Position numbers and translations under genes: made by a program
The notes under the pieces: model-generated
Told to the model about the DNA's origin: nothing
Database searches by the model: none
Seen by the model: the letters and a program-made list of their open reading frames with translations, nothing else
Assembly: GCF_963677945.1 (NCBI RefSeq)
Contig: NZ_OY782578.1
Span: 3,563,258 to 3,627,257 of the forward strand
From: an uncultured Bacteroides sp.
GTDB lineage: Bacteria; Bacteroidota; Bacteroidia; Bacteroidales; Bacteroidaceae
Length of the DNA stretch: 64,000 nt
Direction: 5' to 3'
Shown here: one piece after another, positions 1 to 10,010 of the stretch
Position numbering within the stretch: position 1 is the stretch's first letter
Layout of the letters: the number at the start of each line of letters is the position of its first letter

Positions 1-1
1 A

Positions 2-2122
2 TCTGCCCAAAGCTTTAATACAGAAAAGAACCATACTCTCCTACCCATATCAAAAGATATTGTGATTAAAAACAATACTCTTTCTATAGAAATGGAACTT
101 CCAATGGGTGACAACATGCTTACCTGGGATGAATTTGATCCTGCTTTATACAAACTGAAAGCAAAAATTGAATGCGGTAAAAACAGTGATGAAAAGGAAG
201 TTCAGTTTGGTATGCGTGATTTTACAATCAAAGGAAAATATTTCTATGTAAACGGCAACAAAACAATGCTTCGCGGAACTGTTGAAAACTGTGATTTTCC
301 TTTAACCGGATATGCTCCTATGCAAGTTGAAGACTGGGAAAGAGTTTTTCGTATTTGCAAGAATTATGGATTAAACCACATGCGTTTTCACTCTTTTTGT
401 CCTCCAAAAGCTGCATTTGAAGCTGCCGACTTAGTTGGATTCTACATTCAACCGGAAGGACCAAGCTGGCCTAACCATGGTCCGAAACTTGGAATGGGAC
501 AACCAATTGATAATTATTTGATGGATGAAACAATTCGCATAGCTAAGGAATATGGCAATTATGCATCATTCTGTATGCTAGCTTGTGGCAATGAACCTGC
601 CGGACGCTGGGTTGCCTGGGTAAGCAAATTTGTTGATTACTGGAAAGAAAAAGATCCACGAAGAGTATACACGGGAGCTTCTGTTGGTGGCAGCTGGCAA
701 TGGCAGCCAAAGAATCAATACCATGTAAAAGCAGGTGCACGTGGACTGGACTGGGCTAGCTCAATGCCGGAATCAATGTCCGACTATCGTGCAAAGATTG
801 ACACAGTTTCTCAACCTTATGTATCTCATGAAACCGGACAATGGTGTGCTTTCCCAGATTTTAATGAAATAAAGAAATACACCGGAGTAAATAAAGCTAA
901 GAACTTTGAAATATTCAAAGATTTGCTGGAAGATGGAAAAATGGGAGATCTGGGACATGAGTTTATGATGGCATCGGGAAAACTACAGGCTTTATGCTAC
1001 AAAAACGAAATAGAAAAGACTCTTCGCACTCCCAACTATGCCGGATTCCAATTATTAGCTTTGAACGATTATTCGGGTCAGGGAACAGCATTAGTTGGTT
1101 TATTGAATGTATTCTTTGAAGAAAAAGGCTATATCAATGCTCCGGAATTCCGTCGTTTCTGCAGTCCTACTGTACCTTTGGCAAGAATTGAAAAGTTTGT
1201 ATACAAGAATAACGAAACTTTCCAGGCAAATATAGAAGTGGCTCATTTTGGAAAGACAGCAATAAAGAATGCAAATACAACTTATAAGATTACAGATGAA
1301 TGGGGAAAAGTACTTGCAAAAGGTACTCTCATCATCAAAGATATTCCGGTAGGTAACTGCTTCAGTCTAGGTTTAGTGAAGTTTCCTCTAGGATCTATTG
1401 AAAAAGCTCAGAAACTAAATCTGGAAGTAGCTATTGAAGGAACCGAAGCAGTGAACGACTGGAATTTCTGGGTATATCCTGAAACCGTTACTCTTGAGAA
1501 AGGATCGGTTTATGTAACTGATTCTGTTGATGCAAAAGCTACTGAAATATTGAAAAACGGTGGAAATGTATTGCTTACAGCTGCCAGAAAAATATCATAC
1601 GGTAAAGATGTACAGCAATATTTCACTCCTGTATTCTGGAACACATCATGGTTTAAAATGCGTCCTCCTCATACAACAGGTATCTTCGTGAACAATTATC
1701 ATCCTCTTTTCAAAAACTTCCCTACCGATTATTATAGTAATCTACAATGGTGGGAACTTCTTAACAGAGCACAGGTTATTCAGTTCACTGATTTCCCTGC
1801 AGATTTCCAACCATTGGTACAAAGCATAGACACTTGGTTTATAAGCCGCAAAATTGGTATGCTTTTCGAAGCCAAAGTTTTGAACGGAAAGCTTATGATG
1901 ACAAGCATGGATATTACTTCCAATCTGGACAAAAGAATTGTTGCCCGTCAGATGAACAAAGCTATTCTGGATTATATGAATTCCGACAACTTCCGTCCAC
2001 AAACTGAAGTTTCACTTGAAACCATTAAAGATCTGTACAAAAAAACAGCAAAGAAGGTAGATACATATACCAAGGATTCACCGGATGAACTAAAACCGAA
2101 AAAAGGAGATAAAGGATTATAA
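2..2122 (+). CDS. Glycoside hydrolase family 2 protein (5' end outside window)
   Basis: Retaining beta-glycosidase of the GH2 clan, probably periplasmic and acting on a side chain of a pectic polysaccharide. The frame stays open to the first bases of the window, so the gene is truncated by the edge; a GTG at 62 could be mistaken for a start. The visible part carries the end of the beta-sandwich region, then a TIM barrel with the acid/base in CGNEP (Glu codon 593-595) and a candidate nucleophile in SHETGQW (Glu codon 830-832). The last 250 or so residues resemble the extra C-terminal domains of Bacteroides GH2 enzymes. It is followed after 24 bases by a CE12 esterase and heads or continues a five-gene operon. 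Family assignment is good; the sugar specificity (galactoside, glucuronide or other) cannot be read. Confidence 0.85.
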   Translation, partial: SAQSFNTEKNHTLLPISKDIVIKNNTLSIEMELPMGDNMLTWDEFDPALYKLKAKIECGKNSDEKEVQFGMRDFTIKGKYFYVNGNKTMLRGTVENCDFPLTGYAPMQVEDWERVFRICKNYGLNHMRFHSFCPPKAAFEAADLVGFYIQPEGPSWPNHGPKLGMGQPIDNYLMDETIRIAKEYGNYASFCMLACGNEPAGRWVAWVSKFVDYWKEKDPRRVYTGASVGGSWQWQPKNQYHVKAGARGLDWASSMPESMSDYRAKIDTVSQPYVSHETGQWCAFPDFNEIKKYTGVNKAKNFEIFKDLLEDGKMGDLGHEFMMASGKLQALCYKNEIEKTLRTPNYAGFQLLALNDYSGQGTALVGLLNVFFEEKGYINAPEFRRFCSPTVPLARIEKFVYKNNETFQANIEVAHFGKTAIKNANTTYKITDEWGKVLAKGTLIIKDIPVGNCFSLGLVKFPLGSIEKAQKLNLEVAIEGTEAVNDWNFWVYPETVTLEKGSVYVTDSVDAKATEILKNGGNVLLTAARKISYGKDVQQYFTPVFWNTSWFKMRPPHTTGIFVNNYHPLFKNFPTDYYSNLQWWELLNRAQVIQFTDFPADFQPLVQSIDTWFISRKIGMLFEAKVLNGKLMMTSMDITSNLDKRIVARQMNKAILDYMNSDNFRPQTEVSLETIKDLYKKTAKKVDTYTKDSPDELKPKKGDKGL

Positions 2123-2146
2123 TTATAATAGATTAAAAAAAATAAC

Positions 2147-3418
2147 ATGAAACTTAAGTTACTAGCTACCACTTTGCTAATAAGCACTTTTTGTGCAGCA
2201 CAAAAGGTAGAATATAAGTTTGACTTTACACAAGGAAAAGCCCTAAAGGGGTATACCGCAATCACTTCTCAGGATAGATTTTCTGCTGAAAAAGGTTATG
2301 GATATGATTTGCAGTCCTCTTCTGCAGGAGAAAATAAACCGTTCTATTTTTCGGTTCAAGTTCCTGATGGAAATTATAAAGTAACCGTTAAAATAGGTTC
2401 TGCAAATAAAGCCGGAGTAACAACCGTAAGAGGTGAATCGCGTCGTCTTTTCATTGAGAATCTTCTCACTAAAAAAGGCGAAATTATTGAGGAAACTTTT
2501 ATTATCAATAAGCGCAATACTAAAATCAGCGAACACGAGTTTGTAAAGATTAAAGCACGGGAGAAGAAGAAACTTAACTGGGATGATAAACTAACTTTGG
2601 AATTTAATGGTGACGCACCTCTTCTTGAGACACTCACTATTGAAAAAGTAAATAACGTTCCAACTATATTCCTTTGTGGGAACTCTACTGTAGTAGATCA
2701 GGACAATGAACCTTGGGCTAGCTGGGGACAAATGATTCCACGGTTCTTTGACAAACATGTATGCTTTGCCAATTATGCAGAATCAGGCGAATCTGCCAAC
2801 ACATTTATCTCTGCTGGAAGATTAGCTAAAGCTCTTACACAAATGAAAGCCGGTGACTATATATTTATGGAATTTGGTCACAACGATCAGAAGCAGAAAG
2901 GCCCGGGAAAAGGTCCATACCTTTCATTCACATCAAGTCTTCGTACATTTATACAGGAAGCAAAAGCAAGAGGCGCACATCCTGTTCTGGTTACTCCTAC
3001 CCAACGAAGAAGCTTTAATGAAGAAGGTAAAATTATGGATACTCACGGAGAATATCCAAATGCAATGAAGAAATTATCTATTGAAGAAAATATACCATTA
3101 ATTGATCTCAACGCCGCAACACGAACACTTTATGAAACATGGGGAATAGAACCATCTAAAAATGCATTTGTACATTATCCGGCAAACACTTACCCAGGAC
3201 AAACACAACCTTTAGCAGACAACACACACTTTAATCCTTACGGAGCATACGAAATATCCAAATGCATTATCGAAGGAATGAAAACAAACAAACTGGATAT
3301 CGTAAAATATCTAAGAAAAGATTACAAGCCATTCAATCCAAAACAGCCGGATAGTCTTGCTTCTTTTCACTGGAACCAAAGTCCTTTTACTGAAGTTGAG
3401 AAACCAGACGGAAACTAA
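2147..3418 (+). CDS. Rhamnogalacturonan acetylesterase-like protein (CE12, SGNH hydrolase)
   Basis: Predicted to remove acetyl groups from rhamnogalacturonan. A signal peptide ends near residue 18 (cleavage around CAA-Q). Residues about 22-168 form a beta-rich, carbohydrate-binding-like N-terminal domain. Residues about 172-400 are the SGNH hydrolase: block I GNSTVVD with nucleophile Ser180, block II Gly214 in AESGES, block III Asn246 in FGHNDQK, and block V Asp358/His361 in DNTHFN. All four catalytic blocks are intact. At 423 aa it matches the two-domain Bacteroides CE12 proteins. It lies 24 bases after the GH2 gene and 21 before a GH28 gene, so the operon couples deacetylation to backbone cleavage. 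The exact acetyl ester is inferred from family and context. Confidence 0.88.
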   Translation: MKLKLLATTLLISTFCAAQKVEYKFDFTQGKALKGYTAITSQDRFSAEKGYGYDLQSSSAGENKPFYFSVQVPDGNYKVTVKIGSANKAGVTTVRGESRRLFIENLLTKKGEIIEETFIINKRNTKISEHEFVKIKAREKKKLNWDDKLTLEFNGDAPLLETLTIEKVNNVPTIFLCGNSTVVDQDNEPWASWGQMIPRFFDKHVCFANYAESGESANTFISAGRLAKALTQMKAGDYIFMEFGHNDQKQKGPGKGPYLSFTSSLRTFIQEAKARGAHPVLVTPTQRRSFNEEGKIMDTHGEYPNAMKKLSIEENIPLIDLNAATRTLYETWGIEPSKNAFVHYPANTYPGQTQPLADNTHFNPYGAYEISKCIIEGMKTNKLDIVKYLRKDYKPFNPKQPDSLASFHWNQSPFTEVEKPDGN

Positions 3419-3439
3419 AATATAACAACGAAATAAAAT

Positions 3440-4909
3440 ATGAAAAAAAGTTTACTTATATATCTGTTCACAATTTTAACAACCGGATGTGTAGCTCAAA
3501 ATAAAACAATTCCTTCAATTAACTGGACTGGGGAAAAAGTGAAACATAATCTTTCCTGGGCTTCTGATGTAGGAGCAAAAACATTCCCGGCAGGTAAAAC
3601 TTTTAATGTTAAAGATTACCAGGCTATAAACGATGGAAAGACTATGTGCACCAAGCAAATACAAGATGCCATTGATGCCTGCAGTCTGGCTGGCGGAGGA
3701 ACTGTAACCTTTGAACCGGGGAATTATCTGACGGGGGCACTATTTATAAAAAAAGGAGTTAATTTTTGCATCGGAAAAGGGGTTACTTTACTCGCTAGTA
3801 CTAACATTAATGATTATCCTGAATTCAAGACACGCGTTGCCGGCATAGAAATGGTATGGCCATCGGCTGTTATTAATGTAACCGACCAAAAAAACGCTGC
3901 TATTTCAGGGGAAGGCACGCTGGATTGTCAAGGAAAGGTGTTCTGGGATAAATATTGGGAGATGCGCAAGGAATACGAAAAAGAAGGACTCCGCTGGATT
4001 GTAGATTACGACTGCAAACGAGTAAGAGGTATCTTGATTTCAAATAGTTCGGATATCACTCTGCAAGGTATTCATATAATGAGAACCGGATTCTGGGCTG
4101 TTCAGGTATTGTATTCTTCATACTGCACCATCAATGGTGTAAATGTAAACAATAACATTGGTGGTCACGGACCAAGTACCGATGGCCTTGATATTGATTC
4201 TTCGAAAAGGATTCTGATTGAGAATTGTGATATTGACTGTAATGATGATAATATTTGTCTCAAATCGGGAAGAGATGCTGATGGGCTACGCGTAAATCGT
4301 CCTACTGAATATATAGTAGTTCGTAACTGTACTACCCGAAAAGGGGCCGGATTAATAACCTGTGGTAGCGAAACGTCAGGTTCTATAAGAAATATTCTGG
4401 CTTATAACATGAAAGCATGCGGAACTTCATCAGCTCTTCGTATTAAATCGGCAATGAACAGAGGAGGTACTGTAGAGAATATTTATATGACAGATGTTAA
4501 AGCAGATAGTGTAGGCAGTGTCTTAGCAGTCGATTTAAACTGGAATCCGAGCTACAGCTATTCTACCTTGCCTGAGAAATATGTAGGAAAAGAGATTCCC
4601 GAGCATTGGAAAACAATGCTTACTCAAGTAATTCCTGCTGAAAAAGGTTATCCACATTTCAAAAATGTCTATTTTTGGAATGTAAAAGCTAAGAGCTCAA
4701 AACAATTTATTACAGCAATTGGCTGGAATAAAAAGTTAAGGCTAGAAAACTTTTACCTTAACAACATCAAAGCTGATGTTGGCAATGCTGGAAAAATAAC
4801 TTTTACTAATAATTTCAATCTGCGTAATATACGTTTAAAAGTTGCAGATAAAAGTAAAATAGAACTTAAAGAGAATATAAATCTTAAGAGTAATATTCAA
4901 TATGAGTAA
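3440..4909 (+). CDS. Glycoside hydrolase family 28 (polygalacturonase/rhamnogalacturonan hydrolase type)
   Basis: Inverting pectinase fold: a right-handed beta-helix preceded by a signal sequence that may be a lipoprotein signal (Cys17 in TTGC). The GH28 catalytic aspartates are visible as Asp248 in STDGLDID and Asp269/Asp270 in NDDNICLKSG, and the RIK substrate-binding motif is at 334-336. Two departures from textbook polygalacturonases are seen: Ser for Asn in the NTDG motif, and TCGSE (Cys308) where the GHG motif has a catalytic-site His. Such variants are known among Bacteroides GH28 enzymes with exo- or non-homogalacturonan specificity, so activity is likely but endo-polygalacturonase activity is not. 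The 3' end overlaps the next gene by 8 bases, indicating translational coupling. Confidence 0.87.
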   Translation: MKKSLLIYLFTILTTGCVAQNKTIPSINWTGEKVKHNLSWASDVGAKTFPAGKTFNVKDYQAINDGKTMCTKQIQDAIDACSLAGGGTVTFEPGNYLTGALFIKKGVNFCIGKGVTLLASTNINDYPEFKTRVAGIEMVWPSAVINVTDQKNAAISGEGTLDCQGKVFWDKYWEMRKEYEKEGLRWIVDYDCKRVRGILISNSSDITLQGIHIMRTGFWAVQVLYSSYCTINGVNVNNNIGGHGPSTDGLDIDSSKRILIENCDIDCNDDNICLKSGRDADGLRVNRPTEYIVVRNCTTRKGAGLITCGSETSGSIRNILAYNMKACGTSSALRIKSAMNRGGTVENIYMTDVKADSVGSVLAVDLNWNPSYSYSTLPEKYVGKEIPEHWKTMLTQVIPAEKGYPHFKNVYFWNVKAKSSKQFITAIGWNKKLRLENFYLNNIKADVGNAGKITFTNNFNLRNIRLKVADKSKIELKENINLKSNIQYE

Positions 4910-5669
4910 ATTAAGAAAAGTATTTTTTGTATTGCTTACTCTCTTTGCCGGCATTCACGCTTATGCCGGTGGAGAGAGTAAGTTTTCTTATGTACTGAGC
5001 GGTACACAAACAGCACCTCGGATACTGGCATGTAAAACTCCTGAATTTTCTTTTCATTTTCCACAAATGGCGGGAAACTTCAAACTTGGACTTATTGCTG
5101 GCCAGAAAAGTCTTTGGAGTAACGAACTAAAAAGTGTGAAGCTCAAAAAAGAGGAAAACAAGCTGATTTACACTTTGGAAGATAATCTGTTGAAAGATGG
5201 AAAAGTTATTGTCCGTGTTGCCAAACTAACAGATAGCGACGGATTCGTTATGGAAGTTGAAGGACTAAACTTACCAGATGGTATCGATTTGTTCTGGAGT
5301 TTTGGAGGTTGTTATGCAAAAGTGCTTCCCAATAAAGCAGACAGTGATCTTAAACCTGAATATTGTAAAGACAATGTATTCAGTGTAGAAGGTAGCGCAT
5401 TTACTGTTTATTACGATGAAAGTTTGAACCTAAAAGTTGTTCAGGCTGTTGTTCCTGAAAACTCTGATATCAGACTATCTGATGCACATAAGCAGACTTC
5501 CCCACTTGTATTTCATGAATCAGGTAAAAAAACAGATGCTCCTGCCCTAACTGGCACCAGCAAACTGATAAACGGTAAACTCTATTTCTGTTTTTATCTT
5601 CAGAATGCAAAGGCCGATTACAACAGCTTTATGATACCCGAACTATTTAAAAAAGAATTTAAGCTATGA
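4902..5669 (+). CDS. Free-standing DUF4450-like secreted protein
   Basis: A 255-residue exported protein with a signal peptide ending near AYA (residue 22). The rest looks like the beta-rich DUF4450 domain, from features I recall of that family: an early GTQTAPR segment, PEFSFHFPQMAGNFKLGL, and an internal LFWSFGGCY. In most Bacteroides proteins this domain precedes a large glycosidase-like (alpha/alpha)6 region; here the reading frame stops right after it with no such region. The gene overlaps both neighbours (8 bases upstream, 4 bases ATGA downstream) inside a pectinase operon, so it is probably made with the GH28 enzymes. Function unknown; a carbohydrate-binding or accessory role is an inference. 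The family name is from memory and moderately sure. Confidence 0.7.
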   Translation: MSKLRKVFFVLLTLFAGIHAYAGGESKFSYVLSGTQTAPRILACKTPEFSFHFPQMAGNFKLGLIAGQKSLWSNELKSVKLKKEENKLIYTLEDNLLKDGKVIVRVAKLTDSDGFVMEVEGLNLPDGIDLFWSFGGCYAKVLPNKADSDLKPEYCKDNVFSVEGSAFTVYYDESLNLKVVQAVVPENSDIRLSDAHKQTSPLVFHESGKKTDAPALTGTSKLINGKLYFCFYLQNAKADYNSFMIPELFKKEFKL

Positions 5670-7093
5670 AACAGATTAAAATATATTTCCTGTTCGCACT
5701 CTTTATGATAACAGGATCCTTCCAGCTTCAAGCTAAGATTTACAATGTAAAAGATTTCGGTGCTAAAGGAGACGGAAAAACAATTGATTCTCCTTCCATC
5801 AACCAAGCTATAGAGAATGCTTCTAATGAAGGAGGAGGAACGGTATATATACCTTCGGGCGAATATGCCTGCTATTCCATCCGTTTAAAAAGTCATATCA
5901 CTATCTTTCTGGAATCAGGAGCTCGTATCGTTGCAGCTTTCCCAACTAAAGATCAGGGATATGATGTTGCTGAACCAAATGAATTCAACAAATATCAGGA
6001 TTTCGGCCACAGCCATTGGAAAAATTCTCTTATGTGGGGCATCGGACTGGAAGACATCACTATTTGCGGTTCAGGACTTATTTACGGTAAAGGGTTGTCT
6101 CGTGAAGAAAGCCGCCTGCCCGGAGCCGGGAATAAAGCCATCAGTCTGAAAAACTGCAGGAATGTAATTATCAAAGATATTTCCATGTTGCATTGCGGAC
6201 ACTTCGCCTTGCTTGCTACCGGTGTGGATAATCTTAGTGTACTAAACCTGAAAGTAGATACCAACCGAGACGGATTCGATATTGATTGTTGCAAAAACGT
6301 ACGTATCACAGATTGCACAGTAAATTCCCCATGGGATGATGCAATTGTACTGAAAGCTTCTTACGCATTAGGATACTTCAGAGATACAGAAAACGTAACC
6401 ATTACCGGTTGTCTGGTTTCCGGCTTTGATCAGGGAACAGCAATGAACGCTACCTACGAAAGATTTGAGCCACAAGCTCCCGATCATGCTTATGTTTGTG
6501 GAAGAATAAAGCTTGGAACAGAATCAAGCGGCGGATTTAAGAACATTGCAATAGCCAACTGCGTTTTCGACCGTTGCAGAGGTTTGGCTATAGAAACTGT
6601 TGATGGTGGTCATCTTGAAGATATTGTTGTTAGTAATATCACTATGCGGGATATTGTCAATTCTCCAATATTTCTTCGTCTTGGCGGACGAATGAGAAGT
6701 CCTGAAGGAACACCAAAAGGAAGTATGAAAAGAGTGCGAATCAGCAATATAAATGTATATAATGCAGATTCTCAGTATTCATCAATCATAAGTGGAATAC
6801 CTGGAAGCATTATTGAAGATGTAACGCTGAGTGACATACATATCTACCATAAGGGTGGATATACAGCAGAAGATGGAAAGATTGTTCCTCCCGAACAGAT
6901 AAAGGTTTATCCGGATCCGTTAATGTTTGGAACAATACCAGCCAAGGGATTCTACATCCGTCATGCAAAGAATGTAACATTCAACAATATTGATTTCCAC
7001 TACGAAAAACCAGACGGACGACCATTATTTGTGACCGATGATGCAGAGATGATAGAATACAATAGAATTACTGTTGATGGGGTAAAATACTAA
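5666..7093 (+). CDS. Glycoside hydrolase family 28, second copy in the operon
   Basis: Exported pectinase of the beta-helix type with a signal peptide ending at LQA (residue 23). It begins with the pectate-lyase-like IYNVKDFGAKGDGKT motif (25-39). Catalytic aspartates are Asp202 in NRDGFDID and Asp224/Asp225 in PWDDAIVLK; the later RIKLGTESSGG (280-290) completes the site. The sequence is clearly diverged from the GH28 protein two genes upstream, so the two are not a recent duplication and probably cut different linkages. It starts within the stop codon of the DUF4450-like gene (ATGA) and is the last gene of the operon, followed by a strong terminator. Exact substrate not determinable; the rhamnogalacturonan context is given by the CE12 neighbour. 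Confidence 0.87.
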   Translation: MKQIKIYFLFALFMITGSFQLQAKIYNVKDFGAKGDGKTIDSPSINQAIENASNEGGGTVYIPSGEYACYSIRLKSHITIFLESGARIVAAFPTKDQGYDVAEPNEFNKYQDFGHSHWKNSLMWGIGLEDITICGSGLIYGKGLSREESRLPGAGNKAISLKNCRNVIIKDISMLHCGHFALLATGVDNLSVLNLKVDTNRDGFDIDCCKNVRITDCTVNSPWDDAIVLKASYALGYFRDTENVTITGCLVSGFDQGTAMNATYERFEPQAPDHAYVCGRIKLGTESSGGFKNIAIANCVFDRCRGLAIETVDGGHLEDIVVSNITMRDIVNSPIFLRLGGRMRSPEGTPKGSMKRVRISNINVYNADSQYSSIISGIPGSIIEDVTLSDIHIYHKGGYTAEDGKIVPPEQIKVYPDPLMFGTIPAKGFYIRHAKNVTFNNIDFHYEKPDGRPLFVTDDAEMIEYNRITVDGVKY

Positions 7094-7126
7094 TCACAAG
7101 TCTACTTTTCCTTAAAACAGGATTGA

Positions 7127-7170
7127 ATAATCCGGTTAAATAAATTAAGTTGTTTATTTAACCGGATTAT
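7127..7170 (+). terminator. Rho-independent terminator of the pectinase operon
   Basis: A perfect 18-bp inverted repeat (7127-7144 with 7153-7170, core AATCCGGTT) with an 8-base loop, followed by CTTTTTATT. It lies 33 bases after the GH28 stop codon and just before the nadE promoter, insulating the two units. Confidence 0.9.
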
Positions 7171-7182
7171 CTTTTTATTCAC

Positions 7183-7190
7183 TACTTTTG
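7183..7190 (+). promoter_or_regulatory. nadE promoter, Bacteroides -7 element
   Basis: TACTTTTG matches the Bacteroides primary-sigma -7 consensus TAnnTTTG. No convincing TTTG is seen at -33. The position places transcription start near 7197, so the upstream in-frame start at 7188 cannot be used and the ATG at 7221 is the start. Confidence 0.65.
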
Positions 7191-7220
7191 TACTATCAAT
7201 TCAGATTAATAAAGGAAAAA

Positions 7221-9146
7221 ATGAACTACGGATTTGTAAAAGTGGCCGCAGCAGTGCCACCGGTAAAAGTAGCCGATTGCCAGTATAATGCTGAACAAAT
7301 TGAGAAAATGATAAATGAAGCCGAAGAAAAAGGTGTTCAGATTATTGCTTTCCCAGAACTATGTATCACCGGATATACGTGTGCCGACCTGTTTGCACAG
7401 CAACTTCTGCTGGAAAAAGCAGAAATGGGATTGGTACAAGTAATGAATAATACTCGTCAACTTGATATTATTTGTATAGTAGGAATGCCGGTAATAACCA
7501 ATACAATCCTTATAAATGCTGCAGTTGTATTTCAAGGAGGAAAGATTCTTGGTGTGGTTCCAAAAACTTACTTACCCAATTATAAAGAATTCTACGAGCA
7601 ACGCTGGTTCACTTCGGCCAGAGATGTGATTGACAAAACAGTGCGTCTCTGTGGTCAGTTGGTACCTGTTAGTTCAAACTTACTTTTCGATACTCCCGAT
7701 TGTTGTTTTGGTGTAGAGATATGTGAAGACCTGTGGTCTGTAATTCCTCCCAGTTCCAAACTGGCATTAAAGGGTGCAGAGATTCTTATTAATCTTTCTG
7801 CCGATAATGAAGGTATTGCCAAACATAATTACGTTCGGTCACTAATCAGTCAGCAGTCTGCACGCTGCATTGCCGCATATATATTCTCTTCCTGCGGATT
7901 CGGAGAATCAACTACTGATGTGGTGTTTGCCGGCAACGGATTAATATATGAAAACGGGGCTCTGCTTGCAGAATCCAAACGATTCAGTCTGGAAGAACAA
8001 ATGGTTATTTCAGAAATAGATGTGGAACGTTTACGCACAGAAAGACGTATTAACACAACCTTCTCAGCAAATAGTGGTGATTATAAGGATGCAGAAGCAA
8101 TTCACGTTACTACCGAACTAACAAATAGCAGACCTTTAAGTCTTAGCAGGAAAATAGATGCTCTTCCATTTGTACCAACAGGCAGAACTCTGAATGAAAG
8201 ATGCGAAGAAATCTTTGAGATACAGGTTTCCGGTCTGGCTAAACGTATTGTTCACACACATTCAAAAACAGCAGTTTTAGGTATTTCCGGAGGATTGGAT
8301 TCCACGCTAGCATTACTTGTATGCGTAAAGACTTTCGATAAACTGGGACTTTCATGTAAAGGTATCTTAGGAATTACCATGCCTGGATTCGGAACAACCG
8401 ACCGTACTTATAACAATGCTATCAACCTGATGAAAGAATTAGGAGTTAGTATTCGTGAAATAGATATAAAGGCTGCGTGTATTCAACATTTCAAAGACAT
8501 TGATCATGATATAAACGTGCACGATGTTACTTATGAAAACTCACAGGCTAGAGAACGTACACAAATCCTTATGGATGTAGCAAACCAAACAGGCGGTATG
8601 GTTATTGGTACCGGCGATCTTTCGGAACTTGCTTTGGGATGGGCCACCTATAACGGAGATCACATGTCAATGTATGGCGTTAATGTTAGCATACCCAAAA
8701 CGCTGGTTAAACATTTGGTTGACTGGGTAAGCCAAAATGAAGTTGAAGAAGATGCTGCTATAATCCTGACAGATATTGTAGCTACTCCTATTAGCCCGGA
8801 ACTTATACCTGCAGACGAGGATGGAAATATTCTGCAAAAAACAGAAGATTTAGTAGGCCCATACGAGCTTCACGACTTCTTTCTTTATTACACAATGCGT
8901 TTTGGTTTCCGTCCGGCTAAAATATACTATCTGGCAAACATTGCATTTGCAGGATCATATGATAGAGAAACCATCAAGAAATGGCTACACACCTTCTTCC
9001 GCCGTTTCTTTAACCAACAGTTCAAACGTTCGTGCTTACCCGATGGCCCTAAAGTAGGAAGTATCTCTATAAGTCCGCGTGGTGACTGGCGCATGCCAAG
9101 TGACGCAAGTTCGGCTTTATGGCTCAAAGAAATCGAAGAATTGTAA
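7221..9146 (+). CDS. nadE: NAD+ synthetase, glutamine-hydrolysing
   Basis: Cytosolic enzyme that amidates nicotinic acid adenine dinucleotide to NAD+ using ammonia from glutamine. The N-terminal glutaminase domain has the nitrilase-type Glu-Lys-Cys triad: Glu46 in FPELCIT, Lys115 in VPKTYLPN and Cys168 in VEICEDLW. The C-terminal synthetase has the ATP pyrophosphatase P-loop SGGLDS at 356-361. Length (641 aa) is normal for the two-domain form. I start at the ATG at 7221, preceded by AAAGGAAAAA, rather than 33 bases earlier, because the -7 promoter box overlaps the upstream candidate. Monocistronic, between two strong terminators. Confidence 0.96.
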   Translation: MNYGFVKVAAAVPPVKVADCQYNAEQIEKMINEAEEKGVQIIAFPELCITGYTCADLFAQQLLLEKAEMGLVQVMNNTRQLDIICIVGMPVITNTILINAAVVFQGGKILGVVPKTYLPNYKEFYEQRWFTSARDVIDKTVRLCGQLVPVSSNLLFDTPDCCFGVEICEDLWSVIPPSSKLALKGAEILINLSADNEGIAKHNYVRSLISQQSARCIAAYIFSSCGFGESTTDVVFAGNGLIYENGALLAESKRFSLEEQMVISEIDVERLRTERRINTTFSANSGDYKDAEAIHVTTELTNSRPLSLSRKIDALPFVPTGRTLNERCEEIFEIQVSGLAKRIVHTHSKTAVLGISGGLDSTLALLVCVKTFDKLGLSCKGILGITMPGFGTTDRTYNNAINLMKELGVSIREIDIKAACIQHFKDIDHDINVHDVTYENSQARERTQILMDVANQTGGMVIGTGDLSELALGWATYNGDHMSMYGVNVSIPKTLVKHLVDWVSQNEVEEDAAIILTDIVATPISPELIPADEDGNILQKTEDLVGPYELHDFFLYYTMRFGFRPAKIYYLANIAFAGSYDRETIKKWLHTFFRRFFNQQFKRSCLPDGPKVGSISISPRGDWRMPSDASSALWLKEIEEL

Positions 9147-9200
9147 TCTGACATTACCTTTGTAAAAATTATCCCAGTGCTCTTAGCTGGGTTAAATATT

Positions 9201-9245
9201 AGTTCGGGAATTGTGAGTTTTATATTCACAATTCCCGAACTTTTT
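9201..9245 (+). terminator. nadE terminator
   Basis: Perfect 16-bp stem (9201-9216 with 9226-9241, AGTTCGGGAATTGTGA) with a 9-base loop, running into a T5 tract at 9241-9245. It lies 54 bases past the nadE stop. Confidence 0.92.
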
Positions 9246-9366
9246 ATATTTTACTATTTTTTGCAATCGTTCTATCTTCTATTTTTCAGGTATAAAAAAA
9301 TATTCTTGTATTTATCATTTATAATAGTTAATATTGCGAATAATTGACCTAAGAATAACAAATCAA

Positions 9367-9960
9367 ATGCATATATACAATTCAGAAAGTGATATCTGGA
9401 AATCTTTTTTATCTGGAAACGAGAAAGCATTTTCTACTCTGTACTATATGTATGCGGATGTTCTATTTTCATACGGCTATAAAATAGTAAATGACAGGGA
9501 AATTGTAAAAGATGCTATTCAGGAGTTATTTATAAAGCTATACAATAACAGAGAGAATCTTAGCGAAACGGAGCATGTTAAGTTCTATCTCTTCAAGGCT
9601 TTGAGAAACAGGCTAATTTCAAAATTAGAATCTCGAACACTTATTTCTTTAGATGCCGATAATGATGATTTACTTTTCGAAATAGAAATAGCTTCAACAG
9701 AAGAAGATGATGATCCTGAAGAGATCTTTTCGGAAGATCAGAAAAAAGAGCTTTCCCGGGCCATGAAGACCTTGACCTCACGACAACGGGAAGCTATTTA
9801 TCTTAGGTATATCCGGGAAATATCTATTGAAGACATCGCTGCTATGTTAAATATGAATTATCAATCAGCACGTAATCTAATTCATCGCTCTATCCAGAAA
9901 TTAAGAAAAGAACTTCTAACTGCAATCTTTATACTACTACATAGTTATTTAAATAGCTGA
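9367..9960 (+). CDS. ECF-type RNA polymerase sigma-70 factor (Bacteroides PUL type)
   Basis: Alternative sigma factor of the extracytoplasmic-function class. Residues about 15-85 are sigma region 2 (AFSTLYYMYADVLFSYGY, then KDAIQELFIKLY), and about 125-180 region 4, the helix-turn-helix (LTSRQREAIYLRY, then SIEDIAAMLNMNYQSARNLI). Length 197 aa is typical. I chose the ATG at 9367; a TTG 33 bases upstream is also in frame but adds no conserved sequence. A SusC with an STN domain and a FecR-type anti-sigma factor lie about 6-10 kb away on the opposite strand, at the far end of the alpha-glucan locus, so this is the likely cognate sigma factor. In most such loci sigma and fecR are adjacent; here the enzyme and transporter genes separate them. 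Confidence 0.9.
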   Translation: MHIYNSESDIWKSFLSGNEKAFSTLYYMYADVLFSYGYKIVNDREIVKDAIQELFIKLYNNRENLSETEHVKFYLFKALRNRLISKLESRTLISLDADNDDLLFEIEIASTEEDDDPEEIFSEDQKKELSRAMKTLTSRQREAIYLRYIREISIEDIAAMLNMNYQSARNLIHRSIQKLRKELLTAIFILLHSYLNS

Positions 9961-10010
9961 TTCAAGCACCAATCTTACCATAAACGTTTTTGTATTCATA
10001 TTTATTGGTG

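Noticed and set aside
9334-9366. TTG at 9334 as start of the ECF sigma gene
   Set aside because: Adds eleven residues with no conserved sequence; the ATG at 9367 gives the normal sigma length.
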